From: Panopea generosa
Lineage: Eukaryota; Mollusca; Bivalvia; Adapedonta; Hiatellidae
Assembly (NCBI GenBank): GCA_029582155.1
Contig: CM055905.1
Span: 3,833,920 to 3,897,919 of the forward strand
Length of the DNA stretch: 64,000 nt
Reading direction: 5' to 3'
Shown here: one piece after another, positions 45,301 through 53,932 of the stretch
How positions within the stretch are numbered: position 1 is the stretch's first letter
How the letters are laid out: each line of letters begins with the position of its first letter
Translations under genes and position numbers: made by a program
Notes under the pieces: generated by a model
The model's database searches: none
What the model was told of the DNA's origin: nothing
Seen by the model: the letters and a program-made list of their open reading frames with translations, nothing else

Positions 45301-46560
45301 ATGAGAAATTTTGAAACTTAAAATTAATGCCTTACTTTTAACGCTTCATTTAATGTTTCCTGCTGGCAGCACTGTTTACATTCATCCCTGATTGGAGAGA
45401 GTGAGTGATACTCATCCATTAGATTACACGAGCTGCACATAAGGTTAGGCATGAAACCAAGATTCCTACATTCCTCCTCTGACATATTGCCGCAGTCACC
45501 CAACTCTAGGTGTGTCTGAAATGATCAGTCATAAAATGTACAACTATACCTAAAAGTCAAAAATGAAGATATAGACATTAGGCTAAATTAAAAACAAAAT
45601 GATTAAATAGAAGTTCAGTGAGATATTTTATGTGCACAGGGTATGACTCTCACTGTCCACGGCACCGACTGCTATAAATCCCTGAATGAGATACTGTGGG
45701 AGTGTGTTTTACAACCCCGGGTTTACCCTAGAGTTATAATGTATGTCACATGTGACATCCCTTCAAAAGATTTGGTTGATAAGCGACATCCCTTAATTGC
45801 CTGACATACCTTACCGGGACCTCACAGTGCGACTACTGTTTAATAATCCCATTATGGAAGCGTGCCAGTTAGTAAACAAGTGACGCTTGTGATCTACCAA
45901 TGATAAATTGATCTATAATGGACTGTGACAGACTTGTCAATCAGTTGCAAGTGTTAACTGATGATGGGTACAGGTAAACCAATCAGAACAAGACTTTTGA
46001 AGGTTACTCTGCCACAGTATAAAATGCGGTGTTCTTTGTTTTAAGAAATTCAAACTGCAATGTTTTAATTTCAAGTTAAATGTGAAATCTGAATGATTAA
46101 TTTACAAATTTATTAAGTCTTCGCTTGCTATTTTATCAACATCTTAGTAGTAGAGAAAAGCAAGTTCCCTATTGTTCTATAGAAGTCCTTGTTGGAATGA
46201 AGACCACTGTCCCTTTAATGGATCACTAAGTGATTTTATAATCGAAAGTGCATTTGTTTGTCCTCATGTCAGCGACAATTGATTAATGTTGATATCAAAT
46301 GATTGTAAACATATAAACTAGGAATTGACGATGTTGAATAAATTTCCTGCACGTCGTTGAAACTGACGTGGCACCTTCTCCTTAATTTTAGTGAAGAAAA
46401 AGAATGACAGACAGAAAAGAACAAAATAATAGGACTGGTAGTCAACAACACATTTCTCTTTTTTGTTTTAAGTTAATATCAAACACTGCAAACGTCGATT
46501 CGAATTACAACTTACAATATAAACCAGCAACCACACAAGTAAACTTTTGAAGTCCGCCAT
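39199..46560 (-). CDS. SELENOF: SELENOF, selenoprotein F (Sep15), complete gene model
   Basis: Four coding exons join in phase: 46560-46516, 45515-45336, 41906-41843 and 39377-39199, giving 155 residues. The protein starts with a hydrophobic signal segment (MADFKSLLVWLLVYI). A Cys-rich UGGT-binding region follows (SEEECRNLGFMPNLMCSSCN, then CKQCCQQE). The thioredoxin-like fold contains the redox motif CG-U-KLGRYPQVQ, with Sec at residue 87 encoded by TGA (41873-41871). The C-terminus is AFVKGDLPSKFSNLEIKYVR, GADPEIFLLDENKE and EKWDTDNVEQFF. Human SELENOF has 165 residues and the same order. It is an ER-lumen protein that binds UDP-glucose:glycoprotein glucosyltransferase and is thought to check disulfides during glycoprotein folding. 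All introns have GT-AG ends. The introns hold SINEs, MITEs and a minisatellite. No KDEL-type signal is present, as in vertebrates. Confidence 0.96.
39930..41013 (+). mobile_element. Dispersed element family J, copy with expanded 22-bp array (SELENOF intron 3)
   Basis: Same element as 27957-28205 in opposite orientation: GATATTATCAACTTTTCAGA, CACAGGACGAGGCTCTGC and AAGTTGATAATATTAGACAT at the left, TTTTATCAGGCAGGCAGTTT at the right. The left part folds back on itself. The single 22-bp unit of the other copy is here replaced by about 820 bp of tandem units. Confidence 0.88.
40137..40955. repeat. 22-bp minisatellite, about 37 units, inside element J
   Basis: Unit AAGTATACATAACGACGTCA plus TG. 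Variants include GCCATCATG, GACATCATG and a block alternating AAGTATATAAGCGACATCAT with AAATTATACATAACGACGTC at about 40287-40490. The unit contains TGACGT/ACGTCA, a CRE-like palindrome, so the array holds dozens of such sites. Confidence 0.97.
41014..41379. other. SELENOF intron 3, unassigned part
   Basis: No repeat family or exon recognised. Confidence 0.5.
41380..41572 (-). mobile_element. SINE family E (tRNA-derived), one internal 30-bp unit
   Basis: Minus strand head GGATAGTGCAGTGGATAGAG with A-box-like core, B box TTGTAGGTTCAATCCTCC. The plus-strand left end is TTTTAGCTCGAAAAAAAGCT. It has one copy of TTCCTGGTTAGAACCAGTAC (near 41436). The relative at 61245-61565 has six. Confidence 0.85.
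41573..41800 (-). mobile_element. SINE family B
   Basis: Minus strand head TCCGTGGTTAAGTGGTCTAA, B-box-like GGGGGTTCGAGCCCAGAC, body AGTTTGCCAGTTACATGTGG. It sits directly next to SINE E and about 40 bp from SELENOF exon 3. Confidence 0.85.
41843..41906 (-). CDS. SELENOF: SELENOF exon 3 (selenocysteine exon)
   Basis: 64 bp, acceptor CATTTCAG, donor CAGG/GTATGT, leaving phase 1. It reads VYPYAELRVCG, TGA, KLGRYPQVQ. Ordinary gene finders would read TGA as stop or skip the exon. Confidence 0.96.
42043..42493 (+). mobile_element. Dispersed element family K, copy 1 (SELENOF intron 2)
   Basis: The ends CCACCATTGG and CAATGGTGAG are short inverted repeats. Interior blocks such as CAGAAAAAAAGATCTCTTAT, TTTTGAACATTTTGAAAGCA and GAGGTTGACAAACAGTAAAA are shared with the inverted copy at 53000-53461. 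The shared peptide STSFFQWWYYA or STSFLQWWYYA in overlapping ORFs is just the translated element end. Confidence 0.8.
42830..43125 (-). mobile_element. SINE family C (tRNA-derived)
   Basis: Minus strand head GCGTAGTCTAGTGCTAGAGC, B-box-like CGTTGGTTAAATCCCGGG. The left (tail) end is GGTGTTTAGCGTCGCTTTCA. The middle has CACTGGAGTATCATGCCGCA then GCACATGGTATGATACCC, a single copy of the segment amplified at 54546-54799. Confidence 0.82.
43400..43595 (-). mobile_element. SINE family B
   Basis: Minus strand head CCATGGTCTAAGGCTCATCT, B box CTTGGGTTCGAATCCAGCTG, body GGCAGTT-type ACTTGCAGAAGGACAGTGGT and AGTCTGAGGTCTTCCTCCAC. Confidence 0.87.
43676..43790. mobile_element. MITE family H, partial copy
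   Basis: GGCCATTACAAATTAATTTT then GCTAGATTATCATCC matches one end of 37283-37513. The other end is missing or diverged. Confidence 0.6.
43800..44165 (-). repeat. Dispersed repeat family F, inverted copy
   Basis: Ends with AAGCCCTTCTGGCCTTTGGC then CTGTAGAGCTAAAAA, the complement of the start at 34008. A 131-aa ORF on the minus strand (43832-44227) runs over it, without recognisable motifs. Confidence 0.55.
44174..44253. repeat. Perfect tandem duplication of 40 bp
   Basis: Two copies of ATGTAGATCTGCATAACAAA, ACCAAAACAATTGTGTACAT, near-identical. A second short duplication (CAATTACCCAAACAATAAAT) lies at 44390-44437. Confidence 0.95.
44254..45335. other. SELENOF intron 2, unassigned part
   Basis: AT-rich. 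The stretch 44690-44850 resembles the interior of the element at 55728-56845 in places (GGCCGTAGC, GCATGTTCCCCC) but is too diverged to call. Confidence 0.4.
45336..45515 (-). CDS. SELENOF: SELENOF exon 2 (Cys-rich UGGT-binding region)
   Basis: Acceptor ATTTCAG, 60 codons, donor AAA/GTAAGG, phase 0 at both ends. Six of its seven cysteines match positions conserved in Sep15 (EC, CSSC, C..CC). Confidence 0.96.
45607..45735. repeat. Dispersed repeat family D, fragment
   Basis: AGAAGTTCAGTGAGATATTT then TATGTGCACAGGGTATGACT matches 47405-47630. Confidence 0.65.
45736..46039. other. SELENOF intron 1, unassigned part
   Basis: No repeat or exon recognised; contains ACATGTGACATCCCTT-type short repeats. 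Confidence 0.4.
46040..46210 (+). repeat. Dispersed repeat family G, fragment
   Basis: AAATTCAAACTGCAATGTTT then TGAAATCTGAATGATTAATT, ending near CACTGTCCCTTTAA. Confidence 0.55.
46516..46560 (-). CDS. SELENOF: SELENOF exon 1 (start codon, signal peptide)
   Basis: ATG at 46560-46558 in AACATCATGGCGG context. It encodes 15 hydrophobic residues and ends in phase 0 at donor ATT/GTAAGT. No upstream in-frame ATG is visible nearby. Confidence 0.88.
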
Positions 46561-47039
46561 GATGTTTTGTGTGATGTCAGCCACACATTCGAATTAATTC
46601 GATAGTATTTTATGTTTGGTATTTTATTGATATTATTACGGTCAACTTCAAATATAGCAAATAAAAATTAATAAGTCAAATATCTATGCATAAACAGTTT
46701 CAACAAATACTCAGAATACATATCGCAAGAGTTTATATTGTTTATCCTAATCGTTTTCCAAGAAGTTTCTATAAATAGCATATTGGAAAAATATGTAAGG
46801 CGTAAAGCAATTGGTTTTCGACGTATTATGCGGCCAATCAGATTGAGTTTATGGGATGATGGGTGTGTATTTTCATTTTCTGTAAATATTACGTAGTCTG
46901 TTATCGTATTTTCTGAAATTATTTCGCAGCGGCCGGCAGAACAATGCATAGGTAAACAGGGATATATCACAGAAGACAACGTTTGTAACAAGGAAATATC
47001 GTCGCTGGTTTCATCTTAAAGGGTGAAAACGCCACAGAG
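46561..47039. promoter_or_regulatory. Candidate bidirectional promoter and non-coding first exon
   Basis: SELENOF starts at 46560 on the minus strand. On the plus strand, a strong donor CAGAG/GTAAGTG ends at 47039, after a locally GC-richer stretch (GCAGCGGCCGGCAGAAC near 46926). STAT coding exon 1 needs an upstream non-coding exon because its ATG follows an acceptor (TTTAACAG at 53848). This donor is a candidate for that exon. No TATA box is evident. A 107-aa minus ORF (46668-46991) has no support. Confidence 0.35.
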
Positions 47040-47404
47040 GTAAGTGATGTTACAGCTATATTTACAATCAAATGTTATATGACAACGTACGATCAAACTA
47101 GCTGTTGCAAGTGACCCATTCACTATGTGTACACTTCTCCCCTTTTTGGGTTACCTTTAGGGCTTGGTCCAAACTGTACAGGATGAAGCATATACTTTGG
47201 AACCTGGAAGTATGTCCTCATACACTCTCTGCTCAGGTTGCCTCCCCCCCCCCCCCCCCATAATTGAAACGTTCCTTCAACCATGGGCAACATGTCAAAT
47301 TGTCACTCCAGGGGTTTGAGTCATTGTCCAGCTTTTTATAAAAAATTTTCGGCAATCAGTTTTTAATAATAAGCCTAATATTCCTGAGGTAGGTTTATCA
47401 CAGA

Positions 47405-47630
47405 TAAACATAGAAGTTCAGCGAGATATTTTACGTGCACTGTGTATGACTCTTCCTGTACACAGGCTAACTTTAATTCCCCTCTGAAGGGTTGCATGAT
47501 TTCATAGTACCTTGACCGAATAAGGCACTGCGGAAGTGCTTCGAATCCCCCTACACTAAATTGATCTGGAGACTTCTGGATCTTACAGCAAGCATGCTAA
47601 CCACCAGATGAACTCTTTGTGATGATTGAC
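47405..47630 (-). mobile_element. Dispersed repeat family D, tRNA-like head
   Basis: Left AGAAGTTCAGCGAGATATTT matches 45607. The right end, read on the minus strand, gives AGTTCATCTGGTGGTTAGCA and a B-box-like GGGGGATTCGAAGCAC, so it is probably another tRNA-derived SINE. Confidence 0.6.
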
Positions 47631-47638
47631 CATTCTAC

Positions 47639-48071
47639 AAGGGCTCGAATTTAACTCGCAAACTCACAAAATGCAAGTGTAAAATGAAAAATGCGAGTGG
47701 CTTTTCCATATGCTCGCAAATTTTTGAAATTGAAATGATGGCAGATTTCATTTCTTCAACTTTCAATTTCGATCTGCTATAAACATGCATCAATTGATGA
47801 TGTTTTACACAGTACACATCGATTGATGACGTTTTTTTGGTTTGCCGATTTTAATCACATGGCGATATTTTATCTACATATTTGATACACAATCCAATTT
47901 ACCCAAACTCAGCAAATTGTTGATGAAAAAAAAATAACAAGATATTCATGTATATAAAATTTCTAAAAAAATGGTTGATCAAAATTGCGAATAAAATTGA
48001 TATTTTGCAAGTTGAAATATCTTGTACTCTCAAAAATGTGCGAGTGCAAAAAAAGCTAAATTCTAGCCCTG
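47639..48071. mobile_element. MITE with CAGGGCTMGAATTTA ends (hAT type)
   Basis: The right end is the complement of CAGGGCTAGAATTTAGC; the left end reads AAGGGCTCGAATTTAACTCG. CTCGCA and TGCGAG blocks nest inside. The CAGGG terminus is typical of hAT elements, which make 8-bp target duplications; TCTACA occurs on both flanks but the full 8 bp is not clear. No transposase. Confidence 0.65.
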
Positions 48072-48136
48072 TCTACAGACATGAATCTCCAGCCTCTAAT
48101 AAGTGGAGAAGTATTAGCAGAGATAAGGTGTGTATA

Positions 48137-48296
48137 CATGGCAATGGGGGATCTATCCCCCACCCCCTCCTTAAAAAAATATATGTATATTTTATCAAAA
48201 TTCACTATATTTCTACTGTAACCATGTGTACCCAATCAGATTTTGTGTTGCCCTCTAAGTGCGCCCCTTGAAACTGAAATCCTGGATCCGCCACTG
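48137..48296. mobile_element. MITE family I, copy 1
   Basis: Right end GAAATCCTGGATCCGCCACTG-type (last 13 bases GGATCCGCCACTG) and interior ACCATGTGTACCCAATCAGA, TTTTGTGTTGCCCTCTAAGT match 50069-50193. Confidence 0.65.
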
Positions 48297-49164
48297 TTTA
48301 ATACTGGTAAACCTTTCAGCTAATCCCAGGAATGATGATTAGGTGCGCTGTCTGCTGCTATACATGACAAACCTAATGTTGAAAACTCACAAAGTCCCAT
48401 GTAAACAAAAAACAAACAATTAAGTTAATACATGTATAATACAATACCAAAGTGTTTATTACTGAATATGCAAATGAGGAGGTTTGGCTATGACCATAAA
48501 CAGCTTATGAGGGATCACCCCAAGTTTGTTCTTTCTTTCAAAAGTTTTGTCACCATTGATATATGTTTGTATGCTTACCTCAACTGTTCTGATAATATGT
48601 AACGATACATGTATCAAAATTATAAAATTACAAAAAATGATATGAAAATTCAGTCAAAAAACTTCCAGGTTTCTGATTTCGAAATAACTGTTGTAATACT
48701 TTACTAAGAAATTAGAGAAAGGTTTAAGACTCTGGGCTTTTTTTATCATTTTTATAGAGTAAGGGCTATGTTACAAAAATTTCCAATCCAAAGGGGATTT
48801 TTTATTTTTACCAAAATCAATCTTTTGCCTATGAGATAAAATTAATAAACTGAAATGCTTGATTTTCCTTGTGGATATGTTATAATGGGGATGATGAAAT
48901 TTGTGCTCAATTTTTAATTACTTTCATTAAAAAAGGTTACATGTCTACTACGGTCTACCTAGATATCTTTTTTAGCAAAGTCAGGTAAATTGTGATATTT
49001 CCCCCAAAATACAGATTATGCATGTAAAAATTCCCTATTCCAGGGGTTACGGTCATGTTCAAAAAGAAGCCCTGAGACTAGTCATATAGCTAATAACAGG
49101 ATCAATAAAAGTAGTAGTCTTAGCATATAGGTCAGCATAAAACTATATAAAAAGCTACTCCCTA
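48297..49164. other. Spacer, nothing recognised
   Basis: AT-rich with no ORF of interest; no terminal repeats were seen. Confidence 0.45.
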
Positions 49165-49262
49165 ATAAAGGTCACACTGGAGTATTATGCCGCAGACATA
49201 TGGTACGATACCCCTCCCAATCACATTATACTGACACTAGGTTTACCAGACCTAGAACTATT
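49165..49262 (-). mobile_element. SINE family C fragment
   Basis: CACTGGAGTATTATGCCGCA, ACATATGGTACGATACCCCT, ACACTAGGTTTACCAGACCT: the middle of family C with one unit of the amplifiable segment. Confidence 0.75.
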
Positions 49263-49394
49263 TTGGAACTTTTGCCAAATTTAGATTTTGCTTACCGGTA
49301 GTCATTTTCAAGAAATTTGGACAGAGTGAATGAAAAAATATTGAAAACTTCGAAAGTCAATAAAAAAATAGGGTAGCTACAAATTTGAGTGAGT

Positions 49395-49600
49395 AGGTAT
49401 ACAACATTGTGTCTCATTATCATCCGTCTCTCACTGCTGATTCAAGTGGGAAAGTTACCAGTTACTTGCAGAGATGGGGTGTGCTTGAGTACTGGTTAAC
49501 CTTTCTGGATCTCAAGAAACAGTGATTATGTTGACTGATTGTCTGTTAGCCCTCGATGGCATAAAATGTTGCTAAATATTCAATCAATTAATCAATTAGT
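49395..49600 (+). mobile_element. SINE family A, 5'-truncated
   Basis: GTCTCTCACTGCTGATTCAA, GGGAAAGTTACCAGTTACTT, GAGATGGGGTGTGCTTGAGT, CTGTTAGCCCTCGATGGCAT. The tRNA head is missing. Confidence 0.82.
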
Positions 49601-49624
49601 AAGGGTGTCTATCAAATTAGTTAA

Positions 49625-49846
49625 CCCTTTACTTCATAGATACGGGTTTTCCTTCACCAATCACAGAAGTCTTTTGAAAACAGTGCAGGAAGAGTTCAGA
49701 TTGCTCGTAACGAGCAATCTGAACACTTCCTGCACTGTTTTCCACTCTGTCAGTTAATATAAACATAATTCACCCATTGCTGATATGTGGTGAATAAATG
49801 CATTCAATATTAGAGGTGTCCAAAGGCGTCTATATGAAGTAAAGGG
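49625..49846. mobile_element. piggyBac-type MITE, copy 1 (one 25-bp unit)
   Basis: Ends CCCTTTACTTCATA and TATGAAGTAAAGGG, flanked by TTAA at 49621-49624 and 49847-49850. The interior has a perfect hairpin (TTCAGATTGCTCG and CGAGCAATCTGAA) and GTGCAGGAAG/CTTCCTGCAC. One copy of TTAGAGGTGTCCAAAGGCGT. CCC ends with TTAA targets are the piggyBac hallmark. Confidence 0.9.
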
Positions 49847-50068
49847 TTAATTGAAAGAAATCTAATCTTAAAAAAATATAGGAAATGACTTTGCCTTAAG
49901 AAAAATATCTAAGTTTCTCTCAAAAATTTAAAGTTGGAGAAATATGAAAGAACCCCAAAAAATCAACTTTTTAGATAGAAGTCATATTCTGAAACAGACT
50001 ATACAGTGTTGACCGCGTTAGGTGAGATTCAGACGATTTGGCAGCTGACACAGCAATATATGTGTATG

Positions 50069-50193
50069 CAGTGGCAGATCTCCCAATCTCCCATTAACTG
50101 TATTTTTACTGAAAAACATGTGTGCCCATTCAGACTTTGTGTTGCGCACCCTAAGCCCACCCCGTATAAACTGAAATCTTGGATCCGCAACTG
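50069..50193. mobile_element. MITE family I, copy 2
   Basis: CAGTGGCAGATC at the left and GGATCCGCAACTG at the right are inverted; GTATG flanks both sides. Opposed ORFs over it are shadows. Confidence 0.72.
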
Positions 50194-50369
50194 GTATGTG
50201 TATATAAAAGCAATTGAAATGCTTCATTTTCTGTAAGCTGTTTTAAACGGATGTTTAATCATGGACCTTTAATATTAAGTTTAATAGCATTGCATGTTTT
50301 GATGGATTATAAATTACAGGAATATGATAATGATACTCACTTTACAGTAAAGACATATTAAAGAAGGAT

Positions 50370-50670
50370 TGATTGATTGACTGAATATTTAGCGTCATTT
50401 TTATGCCATCAAGGGCTAACAGACTATCAGTTAACCTAACCACTGTTTCCTGGGATTAACCAGTTCTTGAGCACACCCCATCTCTGCAAGTAACTGATAA
50501 CTTTGCCACTAAGTGGTAATCAATCAGTGGTGAGAGATGGTTGACAATGAGACACAATGTCGTATATCAATCATCACAGAGACTGTTGCCAGGCGGGGAA
50601 TTCAAACTCACGACCCCTTTGATTGATAGTCAAACGCGTAACCGACTGAACTAATCGGGCCCAGCTTTAA
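50370..50670 (-). mobile_element. SINE family A, near full length
   Basis: Minus strand head GGGCCCGATTAGTTCAGTCG, B-box-like GTGAGTTTGAATTCCCCG, tail CTGTTAGCCCTTGATGGCAT. Confidence 0.87.
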
Positions 50671-51594
50671 GGAAGGAAGAGGAGACAAAAATTGGGAGAA
50701 GTACATGCATCTTTACTTAAATGGCCACTTTTATGTTATACTTTATTTATTCAACTATCATTTCTGTTCTGTGTAGGCTCTGCAGTGGTGAAGTAAGGGG
50801 GTGGGGATGAGGGGAGAAAATGATGATATCATAAAGGGAGTACCGTATATCAGGAAAAACGTCATGAATGTCTTAAAAAATAGAATCATATTTAAAATGG
50901 ATAAAAAGCTAATAAAATCTGAATGGTTTAGTATACGTGACAAAATCAAAATTTAAATAAGAGTGGTAAACTTGAAACGTAATTCCCATTCTAAAGTGAA
51001 GTCCAAACAGTAGTTGTGTGGCCCAAGTTGAGAAATCTTTTTTAATATATTACTTCAGCAGATTTAAATAGATATCCATTTGGCAATATGGGGGTCATTG
51101 AGTATATATAGGCATGATATATTGTGGAAAAAATGTTTATATCAATTTTATAATTTTGAAAAAATCCTAATAAATTCCCTTGAATCACCAAATTCTGCAT
51201 CTTAGGGAGTTTTGGGATAAACATATGGTTGTTGTTACTCCAATATTTTGTTACTTTTTGTAGAGTAAATAAAAAATAAAAATTCAATCTTAAATTCAAG
51301 GTGGCCCCTGTTACTAAAAATAGTAGAACCTATAAAAAAAAAACGTAACCCTGTTAAAAAAATTCTTCTTGTTAACTGCCAAACAAATTTAATTATTGAA
51401 TTAGAAATCATCACAAAATATAGTTCTATCAGAGTTGTGTAAATGGTGCCTCCAGGATTAAAAACAGAACCCCATCTACAGACTTAACAAGGGGACACAT
51501 ATGATTATAATAGGAGTTGTATTTTTGGACTAGTTTTGTTCAATGTTTTATTTTTGGAATAGTTTGTTCAGAGACATAATACACAGAGACTTGA
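50671..51594. other. Spacer, nothing recognised
   Basis: AT-rich. Minus ORFs at 50758-50949 and 51042-51299 show no motif. Confidence 0.45.
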
Positions 51595-51705
51595 AGCCTG
51601 TTCTTCCGCTATAGTGGCTATTTTTAAAATATCGTACATCCCCGAGAAATCCCGAGAGTCACGTGATTCGATTACCATAGCATCATCGTCGGCCATATTG
51701 AAAAA
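51595..51705 (-). promoter_or_regulatory. Possible first exon or promoter with CACGTGA box
   Basis: Minus strand has ATTTTTCAATATGGCCGACG, an ATG at 51694 opening MADDDAMVIESRDSRDFSGM, and the E-box TCACGTGA with CCCGAGA and TCTCGGG repeats around it. The frame runs to a stop about 43 codons on without a good donor. It could be a 5' exon, a core promoter, or neither. Confidence 0.25.
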
Positions 51706-51814
51706 TAATACATGGCAAATCATCTTTATTTATTTTTCAAAAAAAAGGAATTGTTAGTATTCTTTTTATAATATTTTCATAATTTTCTTTATTTAGTGTA
51801 TTAGATTGATTGTT

Positions 51815-51893
51815 AGTGTTTTTGAATCTTGATTCCCAAGAAAAGTCATAAGTCACTTATGACTTTTCTTGGGAATCAAGATTCAAAAACACT
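51815..51893. repeat. Perfect 79-bp palindrome (39-bp arms, 1-bp centre)
   Basis: AGTGTTTTTGAATCTTGATT, CCCAAGAAAAGTCATAAGT is followed by one C and then by its exact reverse complement. No mismatch was found across the 39-bp arms. Confidence 0.97.
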
Positions 51894-52208
51894 TAGTGCT
51901 GAAATCAACCCATTCCCCACCCACTATTATTTAACAGTTGTTCATTAAACTTACAAAAACATTTTCCGCTGTTATATTTTTTTAATATTTTTTTCATTAC
52001 CATTATAATTAGTATGTTGAATGATGCATGTTTAATTTATCTGCTGGGCTACCGCTCTCCACAAAAAAATTAAAAAACATTGTTTTTATCAGCTGAATTA
52101 ACATAAATTAATTCACTGATAAATCTGTCATTAATCGAAAAGCATGTTATAAATAAATGTTATAAATAAGCTTGTGTAGGGAGCTTCAGAAAAATGAGTT
52201 TAAATTAC

Positions 52209-52440
52209 CTTTTGCGGTACGTATTCCATGCTTTTTTGTAACATGACCACGGAATCCAGATATTGTCTTTAGCTCTTTTGTACATGATGGACACACATAC
52301 AAACACAGTTGTTTATCTTTTAAAGGTTCAGTCTTTGTCACAGCAATGTCCTGGTCATTATTTTCAAAATCCATATATTCTCCCAAAAATTAGTCTAAAT
52401 TTATATCACTATCGTCCCATGATAAGAAATCACTTTCCAT
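52209..52440 (-). CDS. C2H2 zinc-finger exon with an early in-frame stop
   Basis: On the minus strand an ATG at 52440 opens MESDFLSWDDSDINLD, followed by TAA (52392-52390). The same frame continues FLGEYMDFENNDQDIAV, then a C2H2 finger YVCPSCTKELKTISGFRGHV and TKKH. It ends RTAKG at donor AAAG/GTAATT (52208). The finger spacing is C-x2-C-x12-H-x4-H. The acidic stretch on both sides of the stop looks like one N-terminus, so this is either a pseudogene, an allele with a nonsense change, or a gene whose true start lies after the stop. Downstream exons were not found. It lies in the putative 5' intron of STAT, antisense to it. Confidence 0.55.
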
Positions 52441-52999
52441 TTTAAATTCACAACCTATTTGTAGCACAAATTTATTTTGTTTAAAAGCAGGTAATATGAC
52501 TCCAAACTATAGGTACAACTTTTATTGGGCTAATAGGGTGACATCCCGTGTATTGAGGATGGCAATTCTGTGTATTCGGTGATGTCACTTCACTCCACTG
52601 TTGTCATCTGACACTTGGTACTGACTTTCGGAATGCATGTTCAATACACAGAGTGTCTATGAATTAACACATGACACTGGTAAATTTGAAAATGATTTAA
52701 TCTTACCGTAAACAGGGATTTAATGAGTATTCGGTGACTAAATTGCGTCATACATTAAACAGAAAGACATGAAATTGAACTCTCTCATCGCTACAGAACA
52801 TAAAAAATACGCTCGTCACTTCTGAATTATGTTCTGTATATATACCACAACAATATAATTATAAGTAGAGAATTGTGGTAATTGCTGTCGCCACGTAAAC
52901 CAATATTATTGTTTACACAGTTGCAGGTGCGCGCAACTACAAAACCGCGTCATCTGGTTCCCTAATAAATCGGGAAATAAATAGGTGTTTAGGTGTCAA
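52441..52999. other. Spacer, nothing recognised
   Basis: Upstream flank of the zinc-finger exon on its own strand; no TATA box or exon is clear. CGCGCAACTACAAAACCGCG near 52930 is a short GC-rich patch. Confidence 0.4.
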
Positions 53000-53461
53000 C
53001 CCACCATTGATTTTTGTTCTTTATTCTATAGTAAATAATAAAAGTTTGAAGGCTTGTCATTTATAGAGAAACCCAAATGAAAGAAGTGAAACCAACATTT
53101 AACTGTTTGTCAACCTCTGCACTATCAATATATGATGAGAAAAGTAGGGGTCATGCGTCATATAAGAGATTTTTTTTCTGCTCAGTGCGTGCACTGGTGA
53201 CAAAGTGAAAGTAGACTGCCAAAATCATGTATTCATACCCCAATTTCCAAGCATCAATTTTTTTTTCTAAATTTACAATTCAAACATGACAATGCTATCA
53301 AAATGTTCAAAATACATCAATAATGCCATTCAAATAAAAAAAAGAGCATTAAATAAGGAAAATGCATTTTTAAAGAAGAAGAAATGAGGATTATTTATAA
53401 CCGCCATTATGCAACAGTTGAACTACCCCACGGAAGCACTTCCTTTTTGCAATGGTGGTAC
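53000..53461 (-). mobile_element. Dispersed element family K, copy 2
   Basis: Inverted relative of 42043-42493 with the ends CCACCATTGATT and CAATGGTGGT. Diverged by roughly a fifth by eye. Confidence 0.8.
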
Positions 53462-53863
53462 TATGCCGTTACGAGATTTCGCGAGAAGCACTTGCACCTT
53501 CAAGTGTGTATTATGTCTCTGGTTTGTTTACTGTTTTATTTTTGGAATAGTTTGTTTAATGTTTTATTTTTGGAATAGATTTTAGTTTTTGGAATTCTGG
53601 TAGTTTGCATACCAATTTATTTTTTAAATAGTTTGCTCACTGTTTCGTATTAAAACAATTACAATGCTGCTCACAGATTTAAACTGTTTATAGATGTCCA
53701 AAACTAACAAACATAGACCTGTATGTGAGTTAAGTGAACATAATGAAAATTGTCAACAACAAATGTGTCAATGGAACTAGGATATTATTCACGAAGTAAC
53801 ATCCTAGTTTCATTGACGCATTTGTTGATTTTTATTTTTATTTAACAGACGAAATTTATCACC

Positions 53864-53932
53864 ATGGCCACCGCTGTCCCGTCGTGTGACGCTATGGCAG
53901 AGCAATTGAGCATCTTATGTTTCATGAAAAAG
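53864..53932 (+). CDS. STAT: STAT coding exon 1
   Basis: ATG at 53864 in ATCACCATGG context, 23 codons (MATAVPSCDAMAEQLSILCF, MKK), donor AAG/GTAAGT, phase 0. An acceptor (TTTAACAG) precedes it at 53848, so a non-coding exon lies upstream. Confidence 0.8.
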
